The notes under the pieces: model-generated | Told to the model about the DNA's origin: nothing | The model's database searches: none | The model's input: only the letters and a program-made list of their open reading frames with translations | Shown: piece after piece, positions 8,419 to 15,678 of the stretch | Numbering within the stretch: the first letter of the stretch is position 1 | How the letters are laid out: the number at the start of each line of letters is the position of its first letter | Assembly: GCA_964453995.1 (NCBI GenBank) | Contig: CAYVQC010000066.1 | Location: 1-18,842, forward strand | Length of the DNA stretch: 18,842 nucleotides | From: SKVR01 sp964453995 | GTDB lineage: Bacteria; Bacteroidota; Bacteroidia; Bacteroidales; UBA7960 | Direction of reading: 5' to 3' | Position numbers and translations under genes: made by a program

Positions 8419-9096
8419 TTAGTTGGCTACCACCACTTTAGCATACCTTATAACTTTTCCATTCAGAGTGTATCCCTTCTGCACTTCATCTACCACCTTG
8501 CCTTTTTGACTTTCATTCTCGGCAGGGATGTGGGTTATTGCTTCGTGGTAATCGGTATCAAATACTTCACCAATAGTACTGATCTCCTCCAGACCTTTGT
8601 GTTTCAGGGTAGTCCTTAGTTTGGTCTGGATAAGATTTAGCCCTTCGGTGAGTGATTCTATATCGGGGTTTTCGGTTGCTGATTTATAAGCTCTTTCCAA
8701 ATCGTCAAGTATGGGTAGTATTGCTTCAGTCAGCTCTGCTGAGGCTGTCTTGGTTAGCTCTATGCGCTCCTTTATTGTTCTTTTGCGGAAATTGTCAAAC
8801 TCCGAAAACAACCTCAGGTATTTTTCATTGAGTTCTTTGTTTTTTTCTTCCAGTTCTCTGATCATAATTTCTTTGGGGTCAATGTCTGCTTTTGTGTCTG
8901 CAGTATTGTTGTTTTCAGCTGTTTCTTCATTTCCGTTTTGCGTGGATTGTTCGGGTGTTGTTTCGTCCTGATGAACAGCTTCATCATTTTCTGTATTATT
9001 GTCAGTAGGCTGACTTGCTTTTTGTGTCTTTTCGTCAGCTGTTGTTGCCGGCTGGTGATTTTGTTCTTTAAGCTTTTCCTTATCTTTCTTTATCAT
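8419..9096 (-). CDS. grpE: Nucleotide exchange factor GrpE
   Basis: This 225-residue protein releases ADP from DnaK. Residues 1-75 form a low-complexity tail rich in Gln, Asn, Thr and Glu after a basic start (MIKKDKEKLK). It is longer than in many GrpE proteins and probably disordered. The long dimerising helix covers about 76-115, with the typical YLRLFSEFDNFRKRT segment (93-107). The compact beta domain near the C-terminus has FDTDYHEAITHIP and the closing KGYTLNGKVIRYAKVVV pattern. It precedes dnaJ by 11 bp. The 103 bp between it and murA contain no CIRCE operator that I can see and no clear -7 box, so heat regulation by HrcA is not supported here. Confidence 0.96.
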   Translation of the reverse strand: MIKKDKEKLKEQNHQPATTADEKTQKASQPTDNNTENDEAVHQDETTPEQSTQNGNEETAENNNTADTKADIDPKEIMIRELEEKNKELNEKYLRLFSEFDNFRKRTIKERIELTKTASAELTEAILPILDDLERAYKSATENPDIESLTEGLNLIQTKLRTTLKHKGLEEISTIGEVFDTDYHEAITHIPAENESQKGKVVDEVQKGYTLNGKVIRYAKVVVAN

Positions 9097-9199
9097 AATG
9101 CAAAACTGATAATTAGTGTTGTTAGTAACATTTTAAAACCGCCTACTTCAATCAAAGTGTTTGCCAGCAGAGTAAATGAGTCAAATTGTCAGCAAAAAA

Positions 9200-10504
9200 T
9201 CAGATCCTATTGATCCTTGCTCCAAGTTGGCCAAGTCTTTTATCGATATTCTGGTATCCACGATCAATCTGTTCAATATTATGGATGGTGCTTGTTCCTT
9301 CCGCACTGAGGGCAGCAATGAGCAGTGCCACACCCGCTCTGATATCAGGGGAGGTCATTTGCAGTGCCTTTAGAGGGTATTGCCGGTTAAGGCCAATAAC
9401 GGTAGCCCTGTGGGGATCGCAGAGTATGATTTGTGCACCCATATCGATGAGTTTATCTACGAAGAAGAGCCTGCTTTCGAACATTTTCTGATGGATAAGT
9501 ACGCTGCCCCTGGCATGGATGGCTGCTACCAGCACCACACTGAGCAGGTCGGGGGTAAATCCGGGCCATGGTGCATCGCTGATGGTGAGTATGCTGCCGT
9601 CAATAAAGGTATCTACGGTATATTCTTTTTGCGATGGTATGATGATGTCATCATTCTCGACCTGAAAAACAATTCCCAATTTCCTGAAAACCTCCGGGAT
9701 GATGCCCAATTGGTCAAATCTTACCTTCTTTATGGTAATATTGCTTTGTGTCATGGCTGCCAGGGCAATGAAGCTGCCGGTCTCAATCATGTCGGGGAGT
9801 AGGGTATGGGTGCAGCCGTTAAGTTCATCTACCCCTTCAATGGTAAGCAGGTTTGAGCCCACTCCTTTAATTTGGGCCCCCATCCTGTTGAGCATGAGGC
9901 AAAGTTGTTGTAAGTAGGGTTCGCAAGCGGCATTGTATATGGTTGTGGTTCCTTTGGCCAGCACTGCGGCCATAACCACATTGGCAGTTCCTGTTACCGA
10001 GGCCTCATCAAGCAACATGTAGCTGCCTTTTAGTCCTTTGGTTGAGATGGTGTAGAAACCCGTTGCTGCATCATAATTAAAATCGGCGCCCAGTTTTTGT
10101 AATCCCACAAAGTGGGTGTCAAGCCTTCGGCGGCCTATCTTGTCACCTCCGGGCTTGGGGATGCTAGCCTGCTTGTAGCGTGCAAGCAGCGGTCCTACAA
10201 TCATTACCGACCCTCTGAGACGGGCAGCTTTTTTTCTGAACTGCTCACTATGCAGGTAGTCAAGATTGACCGAATCGGCTGTCAGGGATACTTTTTCCCT
10301 TGAAATTCGGTTGATCTTTACCCCCAACTCACCCAATAATTCAATGAGGTTATTCACATCAATGATGTCGGGCAGGTTATCAATAATAATTTCCTTTTGT
10401 GTAAGAAGTGTGGCACATAAGATCTGAAGTGCCTCATTTTTTGCTCCCTGCGGCTGAATTTCACCCTGCAGTTGGATGCCTCCCTGGATTTCAAATGAAC
10501 TCAT
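9200..10504 (-). CDS. murA: UDP-N-acetylglucosamine 1-carboxyvinyltransferase MurA
   Basis: This 434-residue cytoplasmic enzyme transfers enolpyruvate from PEP to UDP-GlcNAc, the first committed step of peptidoglycan synthesis. It is full length, with the inside-out alpha/beta barrel of the EPSP synthase superfamily. K22 in AKNEAL, the loop RGSVMIVGPLLARY (97-110), D319 in PWPGFTPD (312-319) and R389 in SPDIRAG match the catalytic and substrate-binding sites of E. coli MurA. The loop position of E. coli Cys115 is Asp here (D121, PGGDKIGRRR, codon at 10142-10144). That residue is fosfomycin's target, so the drug should not bind covalently. A long hairpin sits just before the start codon. It lies between DUF4290 (238-bp gap) and grpE (103-bp gap). 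Confidence 0.97.
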   Translation of the reverse strand: MSSFEIQGGIQLQGEIQPQGAKNEALQILCATLLTQKEIIIDNLPDIIDVNNLIELLGELGVKINRISREKVSLTADSVNLDYLHSEQFRKKAARLRGSVMIVGPLLARYKQASIPKPGGDKIGRRRLDTHFVGLQKLGADFNYDAATGFYTISTKGLKGSYMLLDEASVTGTANVVMAAVLAKGTTTIYNAACEPYLQQLCLMLNRMGAQIKGVGSNLLTIEGVDELNGCTHTLLPDMIETGSFIALAAMTQSNITIKKVRFDQLGIIPEVFRKLGIVFQVENDDIIIPSQKEYTVDTFIDGSILTISDAPWPGFTPDLLSVVLVAAIHARGSVLIHQKMFESRLFFVDKLIDMGAQIILCDPHRATVIGLNRQYPLKALQMTSPDIRAGVALLIAALSAEGTSTIHNIEQIDRGYQNIDKRLGQLGARINRI

Positions 10505-10523
10505 TGCTGGAAATTAAAAATAA

Positions 10524-10577
10524 AATGTTAAGGGGACATTGCTTACCGCGGGGTTTTACAGTGTGCTCCTTAACATT
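10524..10577 (-). promoter_or_regulatory. Long hairpin with T-rich tail in the murA leader
   Basis: The arms AATGTTAAGG (10524-10533) and CCTTAACATT (10568-10577) are perfectly complementary. The stem continues inward with G34-T67 wobble and G35-C66, a single bulged G65, then ACATTG with CAGTGT (one wobble), for about 18 pairs in all (numbers are the last two digits of 105xx). On the minus-strand transcript the hairpin is followed directly by TTATTTTTAATTT and, 19 bases after the stem, by the murA ATG. The form is that of an intrinsic terminator or attenuator placed before the gene. A structure limiting ribosome access is the alternative. Confidence 0.6.
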
Positions 10578-10742
10578 AACATTGATGAATAATTGTTTCT
10601 GTTTTTATACGGAATTGTTGGAATCCCTTTCGGGGGCCTTTGGATAGACTTTCCCCGGGTAAATCCATGATTAACAGCAGCAGAGATCAAAGCGCATGCT
10701 AATCTTTTATTGTTAGGATCAGCCTTTACGTTCAATCAGTTT

Positions 10743-11411
10743 TTACTTTTTTTTCTTGTTGTAATGTTGTCCGCCTTTTTGCGAAGATTGCTTTTTATGC
10801 TGGAAACCTTTTTTCTTATTGCTGCTTCCTGTGCTGCTCACGGTGGGGCTACCGGCACTTTTGGCCAGTATTTCCTGCGAATTGCTGAGTTTAATATTAT
10901 CAAGGCTTAACCTGCCCCTGGAAAGCATTCTCAGATGCGATTCGATTTCATCATCGGTAACGGTATCGCGGTTCCAGGTGAGGTAAGATTTTTTAAGATG
11001 ATTGGCGATCATTTTTACAAGAGCTCTTTTTTCTTCACCCTCTTCATATTCGCAGGCCTTTTCTATCATCTTTTCAATGTGTCGTCCGTAGTGCCTGAAT
11101 TTAATATGGTTTGAGGCATATCCTAATCTTTCAGGCTTTTTCTTCAGGGTTTCTTCTGAGGGGATGGGGTAGGGAGAGTCAACGTCAAGCTGAAATTTTG
11201 ACATGATAAAAAGGTGATCCCAGAGTTTATGTTTAAAGTCATTGATGTCTCTGAGATGTGGGTTGAGTTGACCCATTACCTGGATTGTCGCTTTGGCCAA
11301 TTGATTCCTTTTTTCACGGTCTTCAATGGTCATGATGTGTTCAATCATTTTTTGAATATTTCTGCCGTATTCAGAGATATTCATTTTTGATCTTTGCGAA
11401 TTGTATTCCAT
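10743..11411 (-). CDS. DUF4290 family protein
   Basis: This 222-residue, probably cytoplasmic, helix-rich protein has no signal peptide or membrane segment. It matches the Bacteroidota-specific DUF4290 family (MEYNSQR..., EYGRNIQKMIEH). Two segments look like copies of one another: about 15-78 (YGRNIQKMIE... EKRNQLAK... FQLDVD) and 108-171 (YGRHIEKMIE... EKRALVKM... RLSLD). The C-terminal 37 residues are rich in Ser, Gly, Gln and Lys and end in four Lys, suggesting a disordered, nucleic-acid-binding tail. I chose the first Met because family members, as I recall them, begin with a similar MxYNxQR segment. It lies upstream of murA on the same strand, a gene order I recall as common in Bacteroidota. 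Function unknown. Confidence 0.88.
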   Translation of the reverse strand: MEYNSQRSKMNISEYGRNIQKMIEHIMTIEDREKRNQLAKATIQVMGQLNPHLRDINDFKHKLWDHLFIMSKFQLDVDSPYPIPSEETLKKKPERLGYASNHIKFRHYGRHIEKMIEKACEYEEGEEKRALVKMIANHLKKSYLTWNRDTVTDDEIESHLRMLSRGRLSLDNIKLSNSQEILAKSAGSPTVSSTGSSNKKKGFQHKKQSSQKGGQHYNKKKK

Positions 11412-11749
11412 AAAATTAAATGAGTATGTGTTATAATTGACTATCGGGGGAAACCCTGGTCTGATAAGATATGTTTCAGGGTGTTTTGTACAACAGGGTT
11501 GTATTAATCCAAAGTAACCTATAAGAGCTTAGCTGCTTTTTGTATGCACCGTTTTTTTGCGTAACTACCGGGGCATATGCAGGTGCCGGTATGTGCGAGG
11601 CATTAGCAATTCACAACTTCCGAAAGAACAGCTTATTTGCAAGGAGTATTTACTGGCTTCTGGCTTACAGGATGAAAAGCATACATTATAAAGTGGAATT
11701 GCCCGAATTGTTTGGCAAATATATAAATAAAAATAATTATGGGCTGTAT
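11412..11749. other. Gap between uvrD and DUF4290, no gene
   Basis: This 338-bp stretch holds the uvrD terminator at its right end and the likely leader of DUF4290. A plus-strand frame runs through it from 11540, but it continues for more than 500 bases antisense to uvrD and is a shadow. A TATATTTG box read on the minus strand (11716-11723) lies in the terminator tail and could be a chance match. The sequence at 11452-11500 holds two ACCCTG elements that compete for one partner, described as a finding. Confidence 0.6.
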
Positions 11750-11757
11750 TCAGCTCA
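11720..11757 (-). terminator. Intrinsic terminator of uvrD
   Basis: On the minus strand, TGAGCTG (11757-11751) and CAGCCCA (11746-11740) form a stem with one A-C mismatch around an AATA loop. A T-rich run, TAATTATTTTTATTTATA, overlaps its end and continues to about 11722. The uvrD stop codon TGA (11752-11750) lies at the top of the stem and loop. Confidence 0.55.
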
Positions 11758-14038
11758 AAATTTTCAACTTAGCAAATTTCAGCAGCAATTGTTTTTTGCC
11801 AAAATTGCTGAAATTTACGGTGGCTTTTGCATTTTCTCCTGCACCTTCTATGGCTTCTACCTTGCCCATGCCAAACCGCTGATGCTGTACCATCAAACCA
11901 ATTTTCAGATCTTCGGGGCCAATGCTCCGGAACATACTGTCTGTTTCGCGGGGTGTTTCGCCCTTTACCTCCTCTTGCTGGCTGGCTTGTTGCATAAAAC
12001 CCTTCCTGCTTTCCGAGAAGCTTTGCTTCAGCCAGTCGGGTTTTTTTGCTGGTTGCCTCACAGCAGTATTGCTTACAAATGCAGGATCCAATTCATCAAT
12101 AAATCTGCTGGGTTCACACAGGGTGAACTGGCCAAAGCGAAACCGGGTTTCGGCATAGGTAATGGTAAGCTGTGTCATTGCGCGGGTAACGGCTACATAA
12201 AACAACCGTCGTTCTTCTTCGAGATCAGCTCTAGAGCTGAGCGACATCTGCGAAGGAAATAGGTTCTCTTCCACCCCCACAAGATAAATATAGGGAAACT
12301 CTAGCCCTTTTGCTGAGTGAATCGTCATGAGCGATACTTTATCCATATCGGCAGGATCTTCCTTGTCCAGGTCGGCATCGGTCATCAGGGAAATATCCTG
12401 CATAAACAGATCGAGGGTTCGCAACTCATTTTCGCCTTCCACATCTGATGGGATTTCGGAGAAATCTTTTAACCCGTTGAGAAGTTCTTCGATGTTTTCC
12501 TTGCGGTTCATGGCTTCGGGGCTCTCATCGGCATGATAATGTTTGAAGATACCACTGGAAGTAGCTATTTTTCTGCCCATCTCAAAAGCATTGTATTGAT
12601 TGATCTGGGTACCCAGGCTTTTAATCATAACGGTGAATTCCTGCAGTCTTTTTTTTACTGCTGACCCTACCTCAAGGTTGTATTTGTCAGGATGGCTTGC
12701 AACCTGCATAAGCGATGCCTGGCTTTCATTGGCGGTAACCACAAGCTTTTCAGTGCTGGTTTTGCCTATGCCTCTTGCCGGGAAGTTTACGATTCGTAAA
12801 AAAGCATCTTCATCATTAGGATTGATCACCAGGCGAAAGTAGGCCAGCATATCCTTGATCTCTTTACGTTGGTAAAATGAAACTCCGCCATATATCCTGT
12901 AGGGAATATTAATCTTGCGCAAAGCCTCCTCCAACGACCTTGATTGTGCATTGGTGCGGTAGAGGATGGCAAAATCTTTATTGGCCAGCTGAAGATTCAT
13001 TTTGGTTTCAAAGATATTGTTGGCTACCCAAATGCCCTCCTCATTCTCACTCGCCGCTTTTACAATTTTAATTTTCTCACCTGTATCATTATCGGTCCAC
13101 ACCTTTTTTTGTATCTGATCTTTGTTGTTGATGATCACACTATTGGCAGCATTCACAATGTTTTGGGTAGAGCGGTAGTTTTGTTCCAGCTTAAAGACTT
13201 TATTGTCCGGGTAGTCTTTTTTAAAGTTAAGAATGTTCTGGATGTTGGCACCCCTGAAAGCATAAATGCTTTGTGCATCGTCGCCTACCACGCAAATATT
13301 TTCATTGTTGGCTGCAAGTTTTTTTACAATCAGGTATTGCGAAAAGTTGGTGTCCTGGTATTCATCTACCAGGATATAATGAAACTTCTGCTGGTACTTA
13401 TATAATACGTCAGGAAAATCCCTCAGCAATACATTGGTATTGAAAAGCAGGTCGTCGAAATCCATGGCCGATGCTTTTTGTAAACGGTGCTGGTAGAGGC
13501 TGTAGAGCAATCCAAGCTTGGGTCTGCGGTTCTGAATATCATAGCTTTGGATCTCTGCATCTTCATTATAGTCAATAGCACTGATAAGGTTGTTCTTTGC
13601 GTTGGAGATCCTGCTGAGGACATAGCCTGCGTTATAATGCTTCTCATCGAGCTGTTGCTCTTTGATAATGGTTTTCAGCAATCGCTTGGAGTCGTCGGTA
13701 TCATAGATGGTAAAGTTGGAAGGAAAGCCAAGCTTGTCGGATTCTATTCGGAGGATTTTGGCAAAGATGGAATGGAATGTTCCCATCCAAAGTGATTTTG
13801 CCCTTGATGCTCCCACCAGTTGTGCAATACGCTCTTTCATTTCCCTTGCGGCCTTATTGGTAAATGTCAGGGACAGTATGTGAAAGGGATCAACACCTTT
13901 GCTCAGCAAATACGCTATACGATAGGTAAGTACCCTTGTTTTTCCTGAGCCTGCACCGGCAATCACCATTACAGGTCCTTCGGTATTCTCAACTGCCATG
14001 CGTTGAGGCTCGTTCAATTGTGATAAAAATTCAGTCAT
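11750..14038 (-). CDS. ATP-dependent DNA helicase UvrD/PcrA
   Basis: This 762-residue superfamily 1A 3'-to-5' helicase acts in nucleotide-excision and mismatch repair and in removing proteins from DNA. The Q motif is LNEPQRMAVE (8-17), Walker A is AGAGSGKT (27-34), motif II is LVDEYQDT (223-230), motif III is GDDAQSIYAFRGA (252-264) and motif IV is LEQNYRS (284-290). Further on are motif V (MTIHSAKGLEFPYIYLVG) and motif VI (RRLFYVAVTRAM). The C-terminal 50 residues (LKIGLMVQHQRFGMGKV...) form the Tudor-like fold that binds RNA polymerase in PcrA/UvrD and is absent from Rep. UvrD and PcrA cannot be told apart by name here, so I leave the symbol empty. It has its own -7 box and terminator, so it is probably a single-gene unit. 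Confidence 0.95.
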   Translation of the reverse strand: MTEFLSQLNEPQRMAVENTEGPVMVIAGAGSGKTRVLTYRIAYLLSKGVDPFHILSLTFTNKAAREMKERIAQLVGASRAKSLWMGTFHSIFAKILRIESDKLGFPSNFTIYDTDDSKRLLKTIIKEQQLDEKHYNAGYVLSRISNAKNNLISAIDYNEDAEIQSYDIQNRRPKLGLLYSLYQHRLQKASAMDFDDLLFNTNVLLRDFPDVLYKYQQKFHYILVDEYQDTNFSQYLIVKKLAANNENICVVGDDAQSIYAFRGANIQNILNFKKDYPDNKVFKLEQNYRSTQNIVNAANSVIINNKDQIQKKVWTDNDTGEKIKIVKAASENEEGIWVANNIFETKMNLQLANKDFAILYRTNAQSRSLEEALRKINIPYRIYGGVSFYQRKEIKDMLAYFRLVINPNDEDAFLRIVNFPARGIGKTSTEKLVVTANESQASLMQVASHPDKYNLEVGSAVKKRLQEFTVMIKSLGTQINQYNAFEMGRKIATSSGIFKHYHADESPEAMNRKENIEELLNGLKDFSEIPSDVEGENELRTLDLFMQDISLMTDADLDKEDPADMDKVSLMTIHSAKGLEFPYIYLVGVEENLFPSQMSLSSRADLEEERRLFYVAVTRAMTQLTITYAETRFRFGQFTLCEPSRFIDELDPAFVSNTAVRQPAKKPDWLKQSFSESRKGFMQQASQQEEVKGETPRETDSMFRSIGPEDLKIGLMVQHQRFGMGKVEAIEGAGENAKATVNFSNFGKKQLLLKFAKLKILS

Positions 14039-14040
14039 TA

Positions 14041-14399
14041 AAAGTTATCAGTTTTTATGATCCTGGAAAACCAGGCGCAAAGATACAGAAATAGAAAGTG
14101 TTTGGCCTGAAAGGTTTCAAAGAATAGTTTTCAACAAACGCTCCAATACCAATGCTTATTTTACTAAGCTCTTTTACAGAACTTAGCCGGCATAGTTTAA
14201 ATAGTATTGCAGGTAAACTGAAAGGGCTACACAGTAAACGGTTTGGCAGCTATGCTGTTTTGCGCATTGGTAAGTTTTTTTAATTTTACGCCAAATTTGA
14301 TAACTCAATTACGAACAGGTCGGTAATTTACACTTGGCTCTTTCACAATGAATTGCTTAAATCTTTAATCACCTTAATAAACCCTTAAACAAGATCAAA
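14041..14399. other. Divergent gap between uvrD and the S9-like hydrolase
   Basis: I see no gene here. The left end carries the uvrD promoter and a short hairpin. For the rightward gene, TACACTTG (14329-14336) is one mismatch from TAnnTTTG but lacks a correctly spaced TTG, so I do not call it a promoter. The 60 bases before the hydrolase start are AT-rich, with no Shine-Dalgarno sequence, as is usual in this phylum. Confidence 0.5.
14078..14085 (-). promoter_or_regulatory. Candidate -7 box for uvrD
   Basis: Read on the minus strand, this is TATCTTTG, a full match to TAnnTTTG, about 40 bases before the uvrD start. The transcript would start near 14072, at the first arm of a CCTGG-TTTT-CCAGG hairpin (14075-14062). 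I found no good -33 element. Confidence 0.5.
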
Positions 14400-15497
14400 A
14401 TGAAAAAAATCAACCCTTTTTATCTGGCTGCAGTGCTCTTTTTGGCTGCATCTCTTGGCGTGCCTGCAGTGGTATGCGCTCAAAGTCAAGAGCCTTCATC
14501 CACTGATCAACTGATTGAAGGAGAATTTTATAACCTCAGGCACAGGCTCGATGTGCTTGAAAAGAAAATCGACGACGTGTTGTGGTTTGAAAGGGTAGGG
14601 GATATGGCGTATATTGATAAAGTATTTATGGCAGGTTCTCCCCCCCGCGATCATGAAACAGCAAAAACTTTGCAGGGCAAAAACCCGATCAAATTCTGGT
14701 CATACGTTTTTATACCAAAGAACATTGATCCATCAAAAAAATATCCGCTGATCGTTTTGCCCCATGGCGGTGTGCATGGCGATTTTAATACCTATTATAC
14801 CCATATCATCCGCGAACTGATGGCTCAGCAGTATATTGTTGTAGCACCTGAATACCGGGGCAGCACAGGATACGGACGATTGACCTATGAGCTTATTGAT
14901 TATGGTGGCCTTGAAAATAACGATGTTTACATCAGCCGCCAATACATGGTAGATAATTATAGTATAGTAGACAAAAACAGGATAGGGATTGTGGGATGGA
15001 GCCATGGAGGTATGATTGCACTGATGAATATTTTTCAGCATCCCCAGGATTACAAATGTGCCTTTGCCGGAGTTCCTGTAAGCGACCTGGTTGCCCGCAT
15101 GGGATATATGCATCCTTCGTATGAAGATTATTATTCTGCTGATCATCATATTGGCGATCAGATTTACCAGAATATTGATGAATACCGTCGCCGCTCTCCC
15201 GTATTCCACGCCGATAAGCTGAAAACCCCCCTTTCGATCCATACCACTACCAACGATGAGGATGTACACGTACTGGAAGTGGAGAACCTCATCAACAGGC
15301 TCAAAGCCCTTGACAAAGACTTTGAGTACAGGATATTTGAGGATATTCCCGGTGGGCACTCCTTTGACCGGATGGATCATACCCAGGGAAGGGAAATCCG
15401 CTATGGCATATACAAATTTTTGGAGAAATACCTGGATCCTCCCGTTAAATTTGGCAATCAACAGGATATGGAAAGGGCTGCATACCGTTTTCGGTAA
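14400..15497 (+). CDS. Secreted S9-like alpha/beta hydrolase (prolyl oligopeptidase type)
   Basis: This is a 365-residue exported protein. Residues 1-27 form a signal peptide (MKK, an Ala/Leu-rich core, cleavage near VVCAQS). A short helical, charged stretch follows (about 36-75), then an alpha/beta-hydrolase domain of the S9 catalytic type (about 95-345). The oxyanion region is PHGGVHGDF (121-129), followed by the S9-like EYRGSTGYG (151-159). The nucleophile is S201 in GWSHGG, the acid is probably D286 in HTTTNDEDV, and the base is H320 in GGHSF. It lacks the beta-propeller of full S9 peptidases, so it is a stand-alone catalytic domain: a peptidase, acyl-peptide hydrolase or esterase. It is unlinked to its neighbours by strand (uvrD) or by terminator (rpsL). 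Confidence 0.85.
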   Translation: MKKINPFYLAAVLFLAASLGVPAVVCAQSQEPSSTDQLIEGEFYNLRHRLDVLEKKIDDVLWFERVGDMAYIDKVFMAGSPPRDHETAKTLQGKNPIKFWSYVFIPKNIDPSKKYPLIVLPHGGVHGDFNTYYTHIIRELMAQQYIVVAPEYRGSTGYGRLTYELIDYGGLENNDVYISRQYMVDNYSIVDKNRIGIVGWSHGGMIALMNIFQHPQDYKCAFAGVPVSDLVARMGYMHPSYEDYYSADHHIGDQIYQNIDEYRRRSPVFHADKLKTPLSIHTTTNDEDVHVLEVENLINRLKALDKDFEYRIFEDIPGGHSFDRMDHTQGREIRYGIYKFLEKYLDPPVKFGNQQDMERAAYRFR

Positions 15498-15500
15498 AAA

Positions 15501-15524
15501 AGTGAGCGTAAAACTACGCTCACT
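15501..15524. terminator. Perfect 10-bp stem-loop after the S9-like hydrolase
   Basis: AGTGAGCGTA (15501-15510) and TACGCTCACT (15515-15524) pair perfectly around an AAAC loop, three bases after the hydrolase stop codon. There is no T-run downstream on the plus strand. The A-run on its left would give a T-run only to transcripts coming from the right. By position it is the likely terminator of the hydrolase. Confidence 0.55.
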
Positions 15525-15537
15525 ATCAAATCTTTAC

Positions 15538-15545
15538 TATCTTTG
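15538..15545 (+). promoter_or_regulatory. Upstream -7 box (P1) in the rpsL leader region
   Basis: TATCTTTG matches TAnnTTTG exactly. A transcript would begin about 15551, at the first base of a predicted folded RNA. I found no clear -33 TTG. Confidence 0.45.
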
Positions 15546-15550
15546 TGCCC

Positions 15551-15611
15551 CCAAAAACAGGAGAAGAATGCTCCTGGAAACCAATGTTTTCAGTTTTTGG
15601 AATGCTTTTTT
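15551..15611 (+). ncRNA. Predicted three-way-junction RNA upstream of rpsL
   Basis: The outer stem CCAAAAAC (15551-15558) pairs with GTTTTTGG (15593-15600). Inside are a hairpin AGGAG / CTCCT (15559-15563 and 15571-15575) and a second hairpin GGAAAC / GTTTTC with one wobble (15576-15581 and 15586-15591). Only A15592 is unpaired at the junction. A -7 box ends at 15545, and a run of six T (15606-15611) follows the outer stem. It could be a small RNA of about 60 bases or part of a long rpsL leader. I do not recognise the family. No tool was used to fold it. Confidence 0.4.
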
Positions 15612-15678
15612 CTGATTTTATCCCAGTTTAACCGGGAAAAACAAGGATTGCAAAAAACTATTTTTTTGACAACCAATA

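Noticed and set aside
9097..9199. CIRCE or other heat-shock operator before grpE
   Set aside because: No TTAGCACTC / GAGTGCTAA arms are present and no convincing -7 box was found.
11716..11723. TATATTTG on the minus strand as a DUF4290 promoter
   Set aside because: It lies in the AT-rich terminator tail of uvrD, lacks a -33 element, and would give a leader of about 300 bases. Chance match is likely.
11540..12262. 240-codon plus-strand frame overlapping the 3' end of uvrD
   Set aside because: Most of it is antisense to the conserved C-terminus of uvrD, and the translated protein has no recognisable features.
14733..15461. 242-codon minus-strand frame antisense to the S9-like hydrolase
   Set aside because: The sense frame has a signal peptide and full catalytic triad. 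The antisense frame is a codon-usage shadow.
15621..15637. TCCC/GGGA hairpin as terminator of the RNA candidate
   Set aside because: It has an internal mismatch and is followed by A, not T. The T-run at 15606-15611 before it is the better end point.
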